In this document: piece by piece, positions 7,737 to 16,361 of the stretch | Layout: every line of letters starts with the position of its first letter | Position numbering within the stretch: position 1 is the stretch's first letter | DNA from: Neorhizobium sp. JUb45 | GTDB lineage: Bacteria > Pseudomonadota > Alphaproteobacteria > Rhizobiales > Rhizobiaceae | Assembly (NCBI RefSeq): GCF_004343585.1 | Contig: NZ_SLYW01000009.1 | Location: 114,065-178,064 of the forward strand | DNA: 64,000 bases | Direction: 5' to 3' | The notes under the pieces: generated by a model | Database searches by the model: none | What the model was told of the DNA's origin: nothing | What the model saw: only the letters and a program-made list of their open reading frames with translations | Program-made: the position numbers and the translations under genes

Positions 7737-7758
7737 GCTATTCCTGTTTGGGAATAGC
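7737..7758. promoter_or_regulatory. inverted repeat overlapping the LysR ribosome-binding site
   Basis: GCTATTCC and GGAATAGC (8-bp perfect arms, 6-bp spacer) sit immediately before the LysR start. The right arm includes the AGGAA that serves as ribosome-binding site on the minus strand. Protein bound here would block its own transcription or translation. Confidence 0.5.
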
Positions 7759-8190
7759 GTTGGCATGTCCATCGCTTGACCGCAAGCATTTCGGAGCCAA
7801 GCTGTGGGGCCGGTCATGGCCCTGTGTTTCGGCAGGGTGCCTGAGAAAAACGCCTAAACATCGCGATGGGCAGTCGGTTGTGTGGGGAAACTGGAGGGGC
7901 TTGGGCAAGATGGCAGCTTTGCTCCAAAAAGCCGCGATTGTCAGTATGGATCGCGAACGACCGCAACGGAGTCGGGCGCAGAATGGCAGCTTCCGGCCTG
8001 ATGTTTCCGAGAACCGGACAGTCCGGTGTCAGCCCATATCAGCCATTCACGAGGGCAAGTAGCTGCCCGTATACGGAAATTCGGCGCGAACTTATCGGCC
8101 AAACGACGTGGTCGATGGTTCGCATCCTTTCAAGAGGTCAGGGCCGCCATTGTCTGCAGCGGATCTCTACCGCTGTTTTCTTGTTCTGGC
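7759..8190. other. intergenic, no gene seen
   Basis: About 430 bp upstream of the LysR gene and beyond the end of the zinc-ribbon gene. Short frames exist on the plus strand but have no recognisable motifs or ribosome-binding sites. It presumably includes the LysR promoter. Confidence 0.4.
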
Positions 8191-8412
8191 TCACAGCTTC
8201 TTCAGCGCGTAGGAATCGAGGTGGCCGCAAGTAAGGCAACGAAATGTCACGACGTCATAAACTACTTTGCCCTTGAGGCTCAAACCAGAAAAGAAGCTTT
8301 TCACGGGTTTTCCTGCAACCCATGTCTCGGATGACAAAACAGCGCCATCTCCCTTCTCGAGCAAAAAACCCTCTTCCATGTCTGAGTTGCATCTACTGCA
8401 TTGGTACGACAT
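8191..8412 (-). CDS. small zinc-ribbon protein (DUF6487-like)
   Basis: A 73-residue protein from ATG 8412. It has two CxxC knuckles: CSRC near the N-terminus and CLTC near the C-terminus (FRCLTCGHLDSYA). Between them is METGFLL-type sequence (MEEGFLLEKG) with TWVAGKP and SGLSLKGK, the pattern of the DUF6487 zinc-ribbon family. The frame extends 22 codons further upstream, but MSYQCSRC is the natural family start. The function is unknown; the fold suggests a metal-binding or protein/RNA-binding role in the cytosol. Confidence 0.7.
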   Translation of the reverse strand: MSYQCSRCNSDMEEGFLLEKGDGAVLSSETWVAGKPVKSFFSGLSLKGKVVYDVVTFRCLTCGHLDSYALKKL

Positions 8413-9527
8413 ATCCACGACCTTATAAAGCTGCGTTCTCGTCACGTTATCGACGACTGTGTGCTTGTCGCCATTCACCTTGAGCAGAAATCGCAGAAGA
8501 TTTCAGTTAGCTGCCTCGAATAATTCTCTCTAATGCTGCGATTAAACGCTGACCTTGTCTTCGCCATAACATGGTCCGTTTAACAAAACTGTGCGTGTCG
8601 TGAAAATTGTCGTGAGGACGAGGATAAGCATCTGGCCCGCTGCTTCCTCAATCGAGCATACGATCGATTCAAGTTTAGCGAATTGGAGGTAAATCTAACG
8701 GAACTGGCGAGTGACAGGAGGATTGCGAATGTCGAGGGTAAGCCGTCTCTTCGAAAAGCTGGGTACGCTGCGGGTGCGCAGACAGTCCGTAAACGCCCTT
8801 GACATGGCGTAGGAACTCTTTCGGGACGTTGAGACCCTTCGTCAGCTATAAGAGCCTCTCCACGGACAGGCAGAGCGTTAGTTTCCGTCTTATTGAGACG
8901 GCTTCCTTCTCCCGAACTCCGCCTTCTCTGCAGAAGAAATGGACGCTCCGACCCTCGATCTGGGTTGGGTGCAGCAGAGCGCCGATCCGGCAGTGGTCCA
9001 AAGCAGTGAGAGCGCATTGGCGAAGGTACTTTCGAGCCGGATCTGCCGCATGTCGGGGGACGACGACACGCCCACCCGGCGCCCAATCAAGGATCTCTTC
9101 GCGCTTGGTGAAGGGAAGGCTGTTGAAATCATCCGGAAGACGCAGCGAGATCCTGCATCGCCCAGCCGCGTGATATCACCGAGGTTTTGACCATGAAGGG
9201 AGCGCGCCTGATGAGGTAGCTTGTCTTTGAAATATCCCTCCGAAAGTCCGTCGTCGATCATATGGTACGTTTCCTGTTTAGCTTCACATCGATATGGGAA
9301 GCTCTTTCATCTAGTATTGCGCCACATTCCTCCAACTAAGATGCGGGCTGAAATAACTTTTCCAGTTGTGGCCGGATCACTCAAAAGTGCAAAGCGGCTC
9401 GGACACGATCGAGGCTCGACAAAACTCATTGTCGCGCTTCCATGGAAACTCAATCACAGATCAGGCGACAGCCGGTAATGTGAGGGCAGAACACCGGTCA
9501 CGCGCATCGCTGGTTCAGAATTGTTTC
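8413..9527. other. 1.1-kb stretch without a confident gene
   Basis: Several frames of 80-170 codons overlap on both strands, but their translations are low-complexity, rich in Arg/Ser/Pro and lack family motifs. The longest minus-strand candidate is at 8890-9261. It may be decayed coding sequence or a long regulatory region. Confidence 0.35.
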
Positions 9528-11708
9528 TCAGCCGATAGCGCTTTTGATCTCCAGCCGCCTGCGATGGAGCACCGGCTCGGTATAACCATTCGGCTGCTCG
9601 CGCCCCTTGAGCACCAGATCCAACGCTGCATGGAAGGCGATGGAGTTGTCGAAGTTTGCAGCCATCGGCGTGTAGAGCGGGTCGCCGGCATTCTGCTCAT
9701 CGACGGTGCTGGCCATGCGTTTCATCGTCTCAACGATCTGGTCTTCGCTCACCACCTTGTGGTGCAGCCAGTTGGCCATGTGCTGGGCGGAAATGCGCAG
9801 CGTCGCGCGGTCTTCCATCAGGCCGACATTGTTGATGTCTGGAACCTTGGAGCAGCCGACGCCCTGATCGATCCAGCGCACCACATAACCGAGAATACCC
9901 TGCGCATTGTTGTCCAGCTCGCGGCTTATCTCCTCCGGTGTCCAGTTCGGACGCAGTGCCACCGGGACCGACAGGATATCCGCGAGTTTTGCACGGGTTC
10001 TGCTCTTCAGGCCATTTTGCACCGCCGCGACATCGACCATGTGGTAATGCGTGGCATGCAGTGTTGCCGCCGTGGGAGACGGTACCCAGGCGGTATTGGC
10101 GCCCGCTTTCGGATGGCCGATCTTCTGCTCCAGCATTGCCGCCATCAGATCCGGCATCGCCCACATGCCCTTGCCGATCTGCGCATGACCGGACAGGCCG
10201 CATTCGAGGCCGATATCGACATTCCGGTTTTCGTACGCCGCAATCCAGGCAGCCTGTTTCATGTCGCCCTTGCGGATCATCGGGCCGGCTTCCATGGACG
10301 TATGGATTTCGTCGCCGGTACGATCAAGGAAGCCGGTATTGATGAAGACAACCCGATCCTTGGCGGCGCGAATGGACTCCTTGAGGTTGACGGTGGTGCG
10401 CCGCTCCTCATCCATAATGCCCATCTTGATGGTGTTGACCGCCATGCCGAGCAGCGTTTCGACGCGGCCAAAAATCTCGGCGGCGAAGGCAACCTCCTCC
10501 GGGCCATGCATCTTCGGCTTGACGACATACATGGAGCCGAGCCGGGAGTTTTTTCGCCTGCCGTTGCGCCCGATATCGTGAAGGGCGATCAGCGCCGTCA
10601 CCACCGCATCCATGATACCTTCCGGCACTTCTGCACCGTCCCGGTCCAGAATGGCCGGGTTGGTCATCAGATGACCGACATTGCGCACCAGCATCAGCGA
10701 GCGGCATTTGAGTTCGAAGGTCGAGCCATCCGGCGCGGTATAGTCCAGATCCTGGTTGAGCTTGCGGGTGAAAGACTTGCCGCCCTTCAAAACCCCTTCG
10801 GTCAGATCGCCTTTCATCAGGCCGAGCCAGTTGCGGTAAACGACCATCTTGTCGTCGGCATCAACCGCAGCAATGGAATCCTCGCAGTCCATGATCGTGG
10901 TGATCGCCGATTCGGCCCATACATCCGAGATATGCGCCGGATCGTCCTTGCCGATGGCTGTCGTCGAATCGATCAGGATCTCGACATGCAGATTGTTCTT
11001 CTTCAGGAGGATCTGCGTCGGCGCAGCTGGTTCGCCGAGATAACCGGCAAACTGGGAAGGGTCAGCCAGACCGGTGACCTGCCCATCTGTGAGCGTCACG
11101 AACAATGCAGCCGATTCGACCCTGAATGATGCCGCATCCTTCCAGCTGGCGCCCGACAGAGGCGCAGATTGATCGAGGAAGTCCCGCACCCAGGCGATTA
11201 CCTTGCTGCCGCGAACGGGATTATAGTCCTTTCCCTTTTCCGCGCCATCGGCCTCCGAAATGGCATCCGTGCCGTAAAGCGCATCGTAGAGCGATCCCCA
11301 GCGGGCATTCGCAGCATTCAGCGCGTAACGCGCGTTCATCACCGGCACGACGAGCTGCGGACCGGCAATCCTGGCGATTTCCGGGTCGACATTTTCGGTC
11401 GCAACCGAAAAATCCGGTCCCTCAGGCAGAAGATAACCGATCTCACGCAGGAAAGCCTCGTAACCGGCCATGTCCGTGGGCGCACCGTTCTGGCGATACC
11501 AGTCATCAAGCTTCAGCTGGAACGCATCGCGCTTGGCGAGCAGGTCGCGATTTTTCGGCGCAAGATCATGGACGATCTGCGAAAATCCCTCGAAAAAGCG
11601 ATCGACGTCGACGCCCGTTCCCGGCAGCGCTTCGTTCACGAGGAAATCATGCAGGGTGGTTTCGATGCGAAGTTCATCTCGTTCAACTCGTGACACTGCA
11701 GGCTCCAT
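9528..11708 (-). CDS. glcB: malate synthase G
   Basis: A 726-residue enzyme of full family length (E. coli GlcB is 723). It condenses glyoxylate with acetyl-CoA to give malate in the cytosol. Recognisable segments include GPQLVVPVMNARYALNAANA (~115-135), the Mg/glyoxylate-site strand ending IMDCEDSIAAVDADDK (~270-285), INTGFLDRTGDEIHTSME (~450-470) and WVPSPTAATLHATHYH (~540). It lies alone on the minus strand, next to a LysR gene. Its nearness to a GlcG-like protein and a FadR-type GntR regulator recalls the E. coli glc locus, though glcDEF are not seen here. Confidence 0.96.
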   Translation of the reverse strand: MEPAVSRVERDELRIETTLHDFLVNEALPGTGVDVDRFFEGFSQIVHDLAPKNRDLLAKRDAFQLKLDDWYRQNGAPTDMAGYEAFLREIGYLLPEGPDFSVATENVDPEIARIAGPQLVVPVMNARYALNAANARWGSLYDALYGTDAISEADGAEKGKDYNPVRGSKVIAWVRDFLDQSAPLSGASWKDAASFRVESAALFVTLTDGQVTGLADPSQFAGYLGEPAAPTQILLKKNNLHVEILIDSTTAIGKDDPAHISDVWAESAITTIMDCEDSIAAVDADDKMVVYRNWLGLMKGDLTEGVLKGGKSFTRKLNQDLDYTAPDGSTFELKCRSLMLVRNVGHLMTNPAILDRDGAEVPEGIMDAVVTALIALHDIGRNGRRKNSRLGSMYVVKPKMHGPEEVAFAAEIFGRVETLLGMAVNTIKMGIMDEERRTTVNLKESIRAAKDRVVFINTGFLDRTGDEIHTSMEAGPMIRKGDMKQAAWIAAYENRNVDIGLECGLSGHAQIGKGMWAMPDLMAAMLEQKIGHPKAGANTAWVPSPTAATLHATHYHMVDVAAVQNGLKSRTRAKLADILSVPVALRPNWTPEEISRELDNNAQGILGYVVRWIDQGVGCSKVPDINNVGLMEDRATLRISAQHMANWLHHKVVSEDQIVETMKRMASTVDEQNAGDPLYTPMAANFDNSIAFHAALDLVLKGREQPNGYTEPVLHRRRLEIKSAIG

Positions 11709-11817
11709 GCTTGGTAATATCTCTCAGAAGCTAATTGTCGAATGAACGTCTACCGGTATCAATGGAATATAATGCGCTTCACTTTTTCCAAAATGGAGAA
11801 AGTGGGTCGGAGCTGGC

Positions 11818-12714
11818 TCAGACTTCCCAGCAGGGGTCCGGGCCATAGATGTCCTGCAGATAATCGATAAAGATACGGACCTTCGCCGGCAGATGCGCGC
11901 GTGTTGGAAACACGGCCGAGATTGTCGCGTTGCGTGAGCCTTGGTAGGCGGGCAGGACGCGCACCAGTTCTCCCTTGGACAACTCTTTGCCGACATCCCA
12001 GGTCGATCGTAGCGCAATGCCAAGACCGGCAATCACGGTTTCGCGGATGACCTCGCTCGAATTTGTGCGCAGCATACCTTCCGGCCGATATGTCAAAGGC
12101 CCATCTGGTCCTTCAAGTCGCCAGGGCTCTCCATTATGCGCGGGGAGGCATTGATGATCTTGTAAATCGCTGATTTTTGTAGGAGCACCGGCTCTGTCCA
12201 GATAGGCTGGCGCAGCGCACAGCACCCTTGTCACAGCGCAAATTTTTCGCGCGACAAGTCGGGAGTCCTTCAGTTCACCAATACGTATAGCGAGATCGTA
12301 ACCGTCCCCGACAATATCGGTGACGCTATCCGAAAGCATAAGCTCGATCGTTAGTTGGGGATAGGCAGCCATCAAGCCAGGCAGATGCGGCGCGATATGC
12401 ATGCGTCCGAAAGACGTTGGTGCAGCCACTCTCAGCGTCCCGACGATCCTGGATGACCGACCAGACGCAAATGACTGCGCTTCTTCGACACTGGCCAGTA
12501 TGTTGATGACCCGATCATAAAAGCCCTGTCCGGCTTCCGTGATGGTTATCTTCCGGGTCGTTCTTTGCAACAGTCGCGCGCCGAGTTGCTCCTCCAGCCT
12601 CTGAATGCGCTTGGAAACGACCGCTGGTGTGATGCCCAGTGATCGGGCGGTGAGCGACATGCTGTGTGTCGCCACAACCTTGGCGAAAATGGCCATATCT
12701 TCGATAGCGATCAC
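11818..12714 (-). CDS. LysR-family transcriptional regulator
   Basis: A 298-residue LTTR: HTH at residues ~17-38 (SMSLTARSLGITPAVVSKRI), linker ending RTTRKITITEAG, then the effector domain. It belongs to the same broad subgroup as the regulator at 6826. It is divergent from the GlcG/HbpS gene (117-bp gap) and runs in the same direction as glcB (109-bp gap), so either could be its target. A GGGAGTTAATC stretch precedes the start and supplies a ribosome-binding site. Confidence 0.92.
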   Translation of the reverse strand: MIAIEDMAIFAKVVATHSMSLTARSLGITPAVVSKRIQRLEEQLGARLLQRTTRKITITEAGQGFYDRVINILASVEEAQSFASGRSSRIVGTLRVAAPTSFGRMHIAPHLPGLMAAYPQLTIELMLSDSVTDIVGDGYDLAIRIGELKDSRLVARKICAVTRVLCAAPAYLDRAGAPTKISDLQDHQCLPAHNGEPWRLEGPDGPLTYRPEGMLRTNSSEVIRETVIAGLGIALRSTWDVGKELSKGELVRVLPAYQGSRNATISAVFPTRAHLPAKVRIFIDYLQDIYGPDPCWEV

Positions 12715-12831
12715 TGCGATTAACTCCCCTGCGTCAAAAATGAATGTTCGTTGTCGCTGCTAAATATCGACGCGTACATCGCGTAGGTTCGGTTTCAAAA
12801 CGTTCAGGGAAATCATCGAAAGGGATCGACT

Positions 12832-13260
12832 ATGTTGACCGTCGCGCGATTGAGTGTTGAAGACGCCAGGCTTCTGATCGCGGGTGCCAGCGCCAAGGCG
12901 CGCGAAATTGGCCTGCCGATGTGTATTGCCGTATGTGATGAATCCGGCCAACTGATTGCTTTTGAGCGCATGGACGGCGGCAAGATCACCAGCACAATTA
13001 TCGCACAGGACAAGGCCTATACAGCTGCTGGTGCCAAACGCACTACGGAAAGCTACGGCATGGCGAGCCAGCCGGGAAGTCCCGCCTACGGTATCAATTC
13101 GGCCATCGGCGGCCGCCTTATGGTCGTGGGCGGCGGCTTGCCGGTCTTGGCAGGTGGAGAGGTCGTGGGTGGCATCGGCCTCAGTTCGGGAACGCCAGCG
13201 CAGGATACTGAATGTGCTCAGGCGGGGATCGACCATTGGGCCGCGTCGATAACCGCCTGA
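12832..13260 (+). CDS. GlcG/HbpS (DUF336) family protein
   Basis: A 142-residue single-domain protein. Family features are LSVEDARLLIAGASAKAREI at the N-terminus, CDESGQLIAFERMDG (~40-55), the glycine-rich GGRLMVVGGGLPVL (~95-110) and VVGGIGLSSGTPAQD (~117-132). Members include E. coli GlcG, encoded in the glycolate operon, and the heme-binding HbpS of Streptomyces; the biochemical role is mostly unknown. No signal peptide is seen. It sits between divergent LysR and convergent GntR genes. Confidence 0.85.
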   Translation: MLTVARLSVEDARLLIAGASAKAREIGLPMCIAVCDESGQLIAFERMDGGKITSTIIAQDKAYTAAGAKRTTESYGMASQPGSPAYGINSAIGGRLMVVGGGLPVLAGGEVVGGIGLSSGTPAQDTECAQAGIDHWAASITA

Positions 13261-13284
13261 CACCCTTAGCATGTGGGCGCCTCG

Positions 13285-13971
13285 CTATTCATTGAGAAAT
13301 GCGTCCTCAAAGCGTCGCTTGGAGCATAAGATGTGTTCGCGCATCGCTGCCTCGGCCTTTTCACTGCTGCCGTTCTCGATGGCGGCGATGAGCGTTTCAT
13401 GCTCGCGATTGGCGTCTGTCGTAGCTCGCGCGTGGAAATAAAGGCGAAACAGGTGAACATGGGTATGGAGGCGCTGGAGGCTGTCATGCACCAGCGCGTT
13501 CCCGCAGTTGCGTGCGATGAAATCATGAAAGGCGGCATCTCGTTTGGCAAACTCGCCATAGGCTGCACGTGATTGCGCTTTGTCTTCGCCCTGCATGTCG
13601 GCATCCAGCGCCTTCAGTTCGGCGATGATGCGTGCATCACGCTTTAGAGCAAGTTGACCTGCGGCGAACGGTTCCAACAGGAGGCGCAATTCGTACAGCT
13701 GGTTGAGGCGATCTCGATTCAGCTGCTCGGCAGCACTATAACCAACGAGATGGGTTTTGATGACCAGGCCTTGTGCTTCCAATCGCGACAATGCTTCCCG
13801 GATCGGTGTCTGAGAGACGCCGAGGGAGCGCACCAGCTTGTCGATAGAGATCCGCCCTCCGGGTGGGATCTTGAGAGACATCAGCTGTGCATACAGCGCC
13901 TCGTAGACCTCGTTTCCCAGACCTGTCGGGCGCCGTAACTGTCCGATCTCGCCATCTGCCGACAACTTCAT
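13285..13971 (-). CDS. GntR-family regulator, FadR subfamily
   Basis: A 228-residue protein. The N-terminal winged HTH has GGRISIDKLVRSLGVSQTPI and REALSRLEAQGLV (~30-65); the C-terminal all-helical FCD domain includes ELRLLLEPFAAGQLA and a metal-site helix FHDFIARNCGN. ATG 13971 is preferred over an in-frame GTG at 13983 because GAGGGA is well spaced before it. FCD regulators usually repress catabolic genes and respond to organic acids. It is divergent from the large operon beginning at 14063, its obvious target; GlcC of E. coli belongs to the same subfamily. Confidence 0.9.
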   Translation of the reverse strand: MKLSADGEIGQLRRPTGLGNEVYEALYAQLMSLKIPPGGRISIDKLVRSLGVSQTPIREALSRLEAQGLVIKTHLVGYSAAEQLNRDRLNQLYELRLLLEPFAAGQLALKRDARIIAELKALDADMQGEDKAQSRAAYGEFAKRDAAFHDFIARNCGNALVHDSLQRLHTHVHLFRLYFHARATTDANREHETLIAAIENGSSEKAEAAMREHILCSKRRFEDAFLNE

Positions 13972-14062
13972 TTTATCCCTCACGGTGAGTTTGGTCTTGA
14001 CGATTGCAATCTATCAACTTAGCTTCCAGACATCAATCAGATATCCGATAGGATTTTATATC

Positions 14063-15067
14063 GTGTCACATGTCGATGCAGCAACCCTCCGCAACCTCGC
14101 ACAGATAGCCCTTCAAAAAGCAGGGGTTTCGGAAGTGAACTCTGCTCTGCAGGCCGATCTTCTGATGGAGGCTGAACTGCGTGGCGTGTCCTCGCACGGG
14201 CTGCTTCGACTGTCGCGGATCGTGGCGCGGATCCAGAATGGCGTTACCGATCCTGCTGCGACCGGTGCGCATCAATGGGCGTCACGTGCCTTCTTGACGG
14301 TCGATGGCCAAAAGGGCTTGGGGCCTATTGTGGCGCAGTCTGCCATTGACGCTTTGTTGGATCGTGCCGAGGAGACTGGCATCGCGGCGGCTGCAATAAC
14401 CAACTCCAATCACATCGGCATGCTCGCCTGGTATGCCGAGCATGTTGCATTGAAGGGGGTCTCCATTGTCGTGCTGTCCACCAGCGAAGCACTGGTTCAC
14501 CCCTGGGGTGCGCGCCAGGCGATGATCGGCACCAACCCGATCGCGATCGGCGTGCCGACTGCCGACGGCCCCTTTGTCATGGATACGGCAACCAGTGTCG
14601 TGTCGATGGGCGAAGTGCACGATCATGCGCATCGAAAGGCCAGCATTCCCGATCATTGGGCGTTGGACGAAAATGGCGATCCGACGACAGATGCCGAAGC
14701 CGCAAAAAAAGGGGCGATTGCACCCTTCGGACAGGCAAAGGGATACGCGCTCGGCCTTGCCTTCGAACTGCTGGTCAGCGGATTGGCCGCGTCTGCAATC
14801 GGTCGGGATGTGCGCGGGACCCTTGACGATACCAATGTTTGCAACAAAGGCGATCTGATTATCGTCATGCCCGGACCACGCCGCGAGCTTGCGGGTTATT
14901 TGCAGGCAATCCGCGACATGCAGCCGGCAGCCGGTTTCGACGCCGTGCTTGTTCCTGGAGAGAGAGGTCGTGCCTGCCGCGATCAACGCCTTCGGGATGG
15001 GGTGCCGGTAGTGCCCGAGGTCTACCGGACCCTGCTGCAGCTGGCCGGAGTGCCGGCTGCAGCCTGA
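14063..15067 (+). CDS. Ldh_2-family 2-hydroxyacid (malate/lactate) dehydrogenase
   Basis: A 334-residue NAD(P)-dependent oxidoreductase of the YlbC/DpkA/DlgD family. A family start (SHVDAATLRNLAQIALQKAG) follows GTG 14063, with AGGA 9 bp upstream; an in-frame start at 13985 would add an unlikely hydrophobic leader in the promoter region. Motifs are ELRGVSSHGLLRL (~40), NSNHIGMLAWYAEH (~115) and the nucleotide loop GTNPIAIGVPT (~155). The family reduces or oxidises 2-keto acids, ureidoglycolate, 2,3-diketogulonate or cyclic imino acids. First gene of the operon; 42 bp to the next. Confidence 0.9.
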   Translation: MSHVDAATLRNLAQIALQKAGVSEVNSALQADLLMEAELRGVSSHGLLRLSRIVARIQNGVTDPAATGAHQWASRAFLTVDGQKGLGPIVAQSAIDALLDRAEETGIAAAAITNSNHIGMLAWYAEHVALKGVSIVVLSTSEALVHPWGARQAMIGTNPIAIGVPTADGPFVMDTATSVVSMGEVHDHAHRKASIPDHWALDENGDPTTDAEAAKKGAIAPFGQAKGYALGLAFELLVSGLAASAIGRDVRGTLDDTNVCNKGDLIIVMPGPRRELAGYLQAIRDMQPAAGFDAVLVPGERGRACRDQRLRDGVPVVPEVYRTLLQLAGVPAAA

Positions 15068-15109
15068 ATTTTATGACCGCTTGATTTCACGAAACCTGGG
15101 AGGAGCAAA

Positions 15110-16360
15110 GTGACTTTATTCGGAGCAACCCGCACACCGCGAAACATCGTGTTCGGTGCGGGTCAGCGCAAGGCGCTTCCGCAATTTGCAGCAAGGGCCG
15201 GACGGCGCGCGCTGGTCGTGACGGACGAACGTCTGGCCGCGGATCGCGATTTTCGCGACCTGATTGACGCTGTCGGAGCAGCTGGTGTCGAGACCCGGAT
15301 CTTCACCGGTGTTATCGCGGAACTGCCGGTGGAATGCATTGCCGCTGGTGTCGAGGCAGGTAAAGCCTTTGGCGCCGATAGTGTGATCGGCATTGGCGGC
15401 GGCAGCTGCCTCGATGCCGCCAAGGCGATATCTCTTCTGCTGGCCCATGGCGGCGCGACGGCAGACTATTACGGTGAGTTCAAGGTACCTGGCCCGATCC
15501 TCCCTCTGATCTCGCTGCCGACCACGTCCGGCACGGGGTCAGAAGTGACACCCGTTGCCGTTCTGACCGATCCCGATCGGGCTCTGAAGATCGGCATTGC
15601 CAGCCCGTATCTGATTTCCGAGACCGCGATCTGCGATCCGGAATTGACCTATTCCTGCCCGCCATCGCTGACTGCCGTTTCCGGCGCCGACGCACTGACG
15701 CATGCCATCGAGGCCTTCACCACCGCGCGTCGCGAACCGTCGGCCGGTCTCGTGCACGAGCACGTCTTCCTTGGCAAGAACGCGTTCAGCGACCACTACG
15801 CCCTGCTTGCCATCGAACATATCGGTGCCAGCCTGCGGCAGGCCGTCGAAAACGGCAATGACCATGTCGCACGCGAACGTCTCATGTTTGGCGCCATGGC
15901 TGCCGGGCTTGCCTTCGGCACTGCAGGCACTGCGGCAGCGCATGCCGTTCAATACCCGGTCGGCGCAATGACACATACGCCGCATGGCACCGGTGTGGCA
16001 CTGATGATGCCCTATGTCATGCAGATCAACCGCGACTGGTGTGCGCCGGAACTCGGTGAGATCGGCCGTGCGCTTGGGGTATCCATGCCGGATGGCCCGG
16101 TCGAACTGGCCGCAGATGCCACGATCGATGCGGTGGCCGATCTCCTTAGGGCAATCGGCATCCCGTCCTCGCTGAAGGAACTCGGCGTTACGCGAGGGCA
16201 GTTGCCGACCGTCTGCGAACAGTCGCTGGGTATCGCTCGCCTCATCAAAAACAACCCGCGTCCACTCGACGTGTCATCCATGGATTTGCTGGTCGCCGCG
16301 GCGTTCAGCGGCGATCGCGCATCCCTGGTAACCGCCGCCGACAAAAGAAAGGCCAGCTGA
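15110..16360 (+). CDS. iron-containing (type III) alcohol dehydrogenase
   Basis: A 416-residue cytosolic enzyme. It has the NAD site GIGGGSCLDAAKAI (~94-107), TTSGTGSEVTPVAV (~137-150) and the metal ligands Asp/His in SGADALTHAIEAF (~193-205) and THTPHGTGVALMMPY (~285-299). It starts at GTG 15110 with GGGAGGAG close by. Type III dehydrogenases oxidise primary alcohols or reduce semialdehydes. With the aldehyde dehydrogenase two bases downstream it could form an alcohol-aldehyde-acid oxidation sequence. Confidence 0.93.
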   Translation: MTLFGATRTPRNIVFGAGQRKALPQFAARAGRRALVVTDERLAADRDFRDLIDAVGAAGVETRIFTGVIAELPVECIAAGVEAGKAFGADSVIGIGGGSCLDAAKAISLLLAHGGATADYYGEFKVPGPILPLISLPTTSGTGSEVTPVAVLTDPDRALKIGIASPYLISETAICDPELTYSCPPSLTAVSGADALTHAIEAFTTARREPSAGLVHEHVFLGKNAFSDHYALLAIEHIGASLRQAVENGNDHVARERLMFGAMAAGLAFGTAGTAAAHAVQYPVGAMTHTPHGTGVALMMPYVMQINRDWCAPELGEIGRALGVSMPDGPVELAADATIDAVADLLRAIGIPSSLKELGVTRGQLPTVCEQSLGIARLIKNNPRPLDVSSMDLLVAAAFSGDRASLVTAADKRKAS

Positions 16361-16361
16361 A

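Noticed and set aside
9366..11129. 587-codon plus-strand open frame opposite malate synthase G
   Set aside because: It is antisense to a full-length, clearly recognisable glcB. The translation is His/Arg-rich without motifs, as expected for the mirror of a GC-rich gene.
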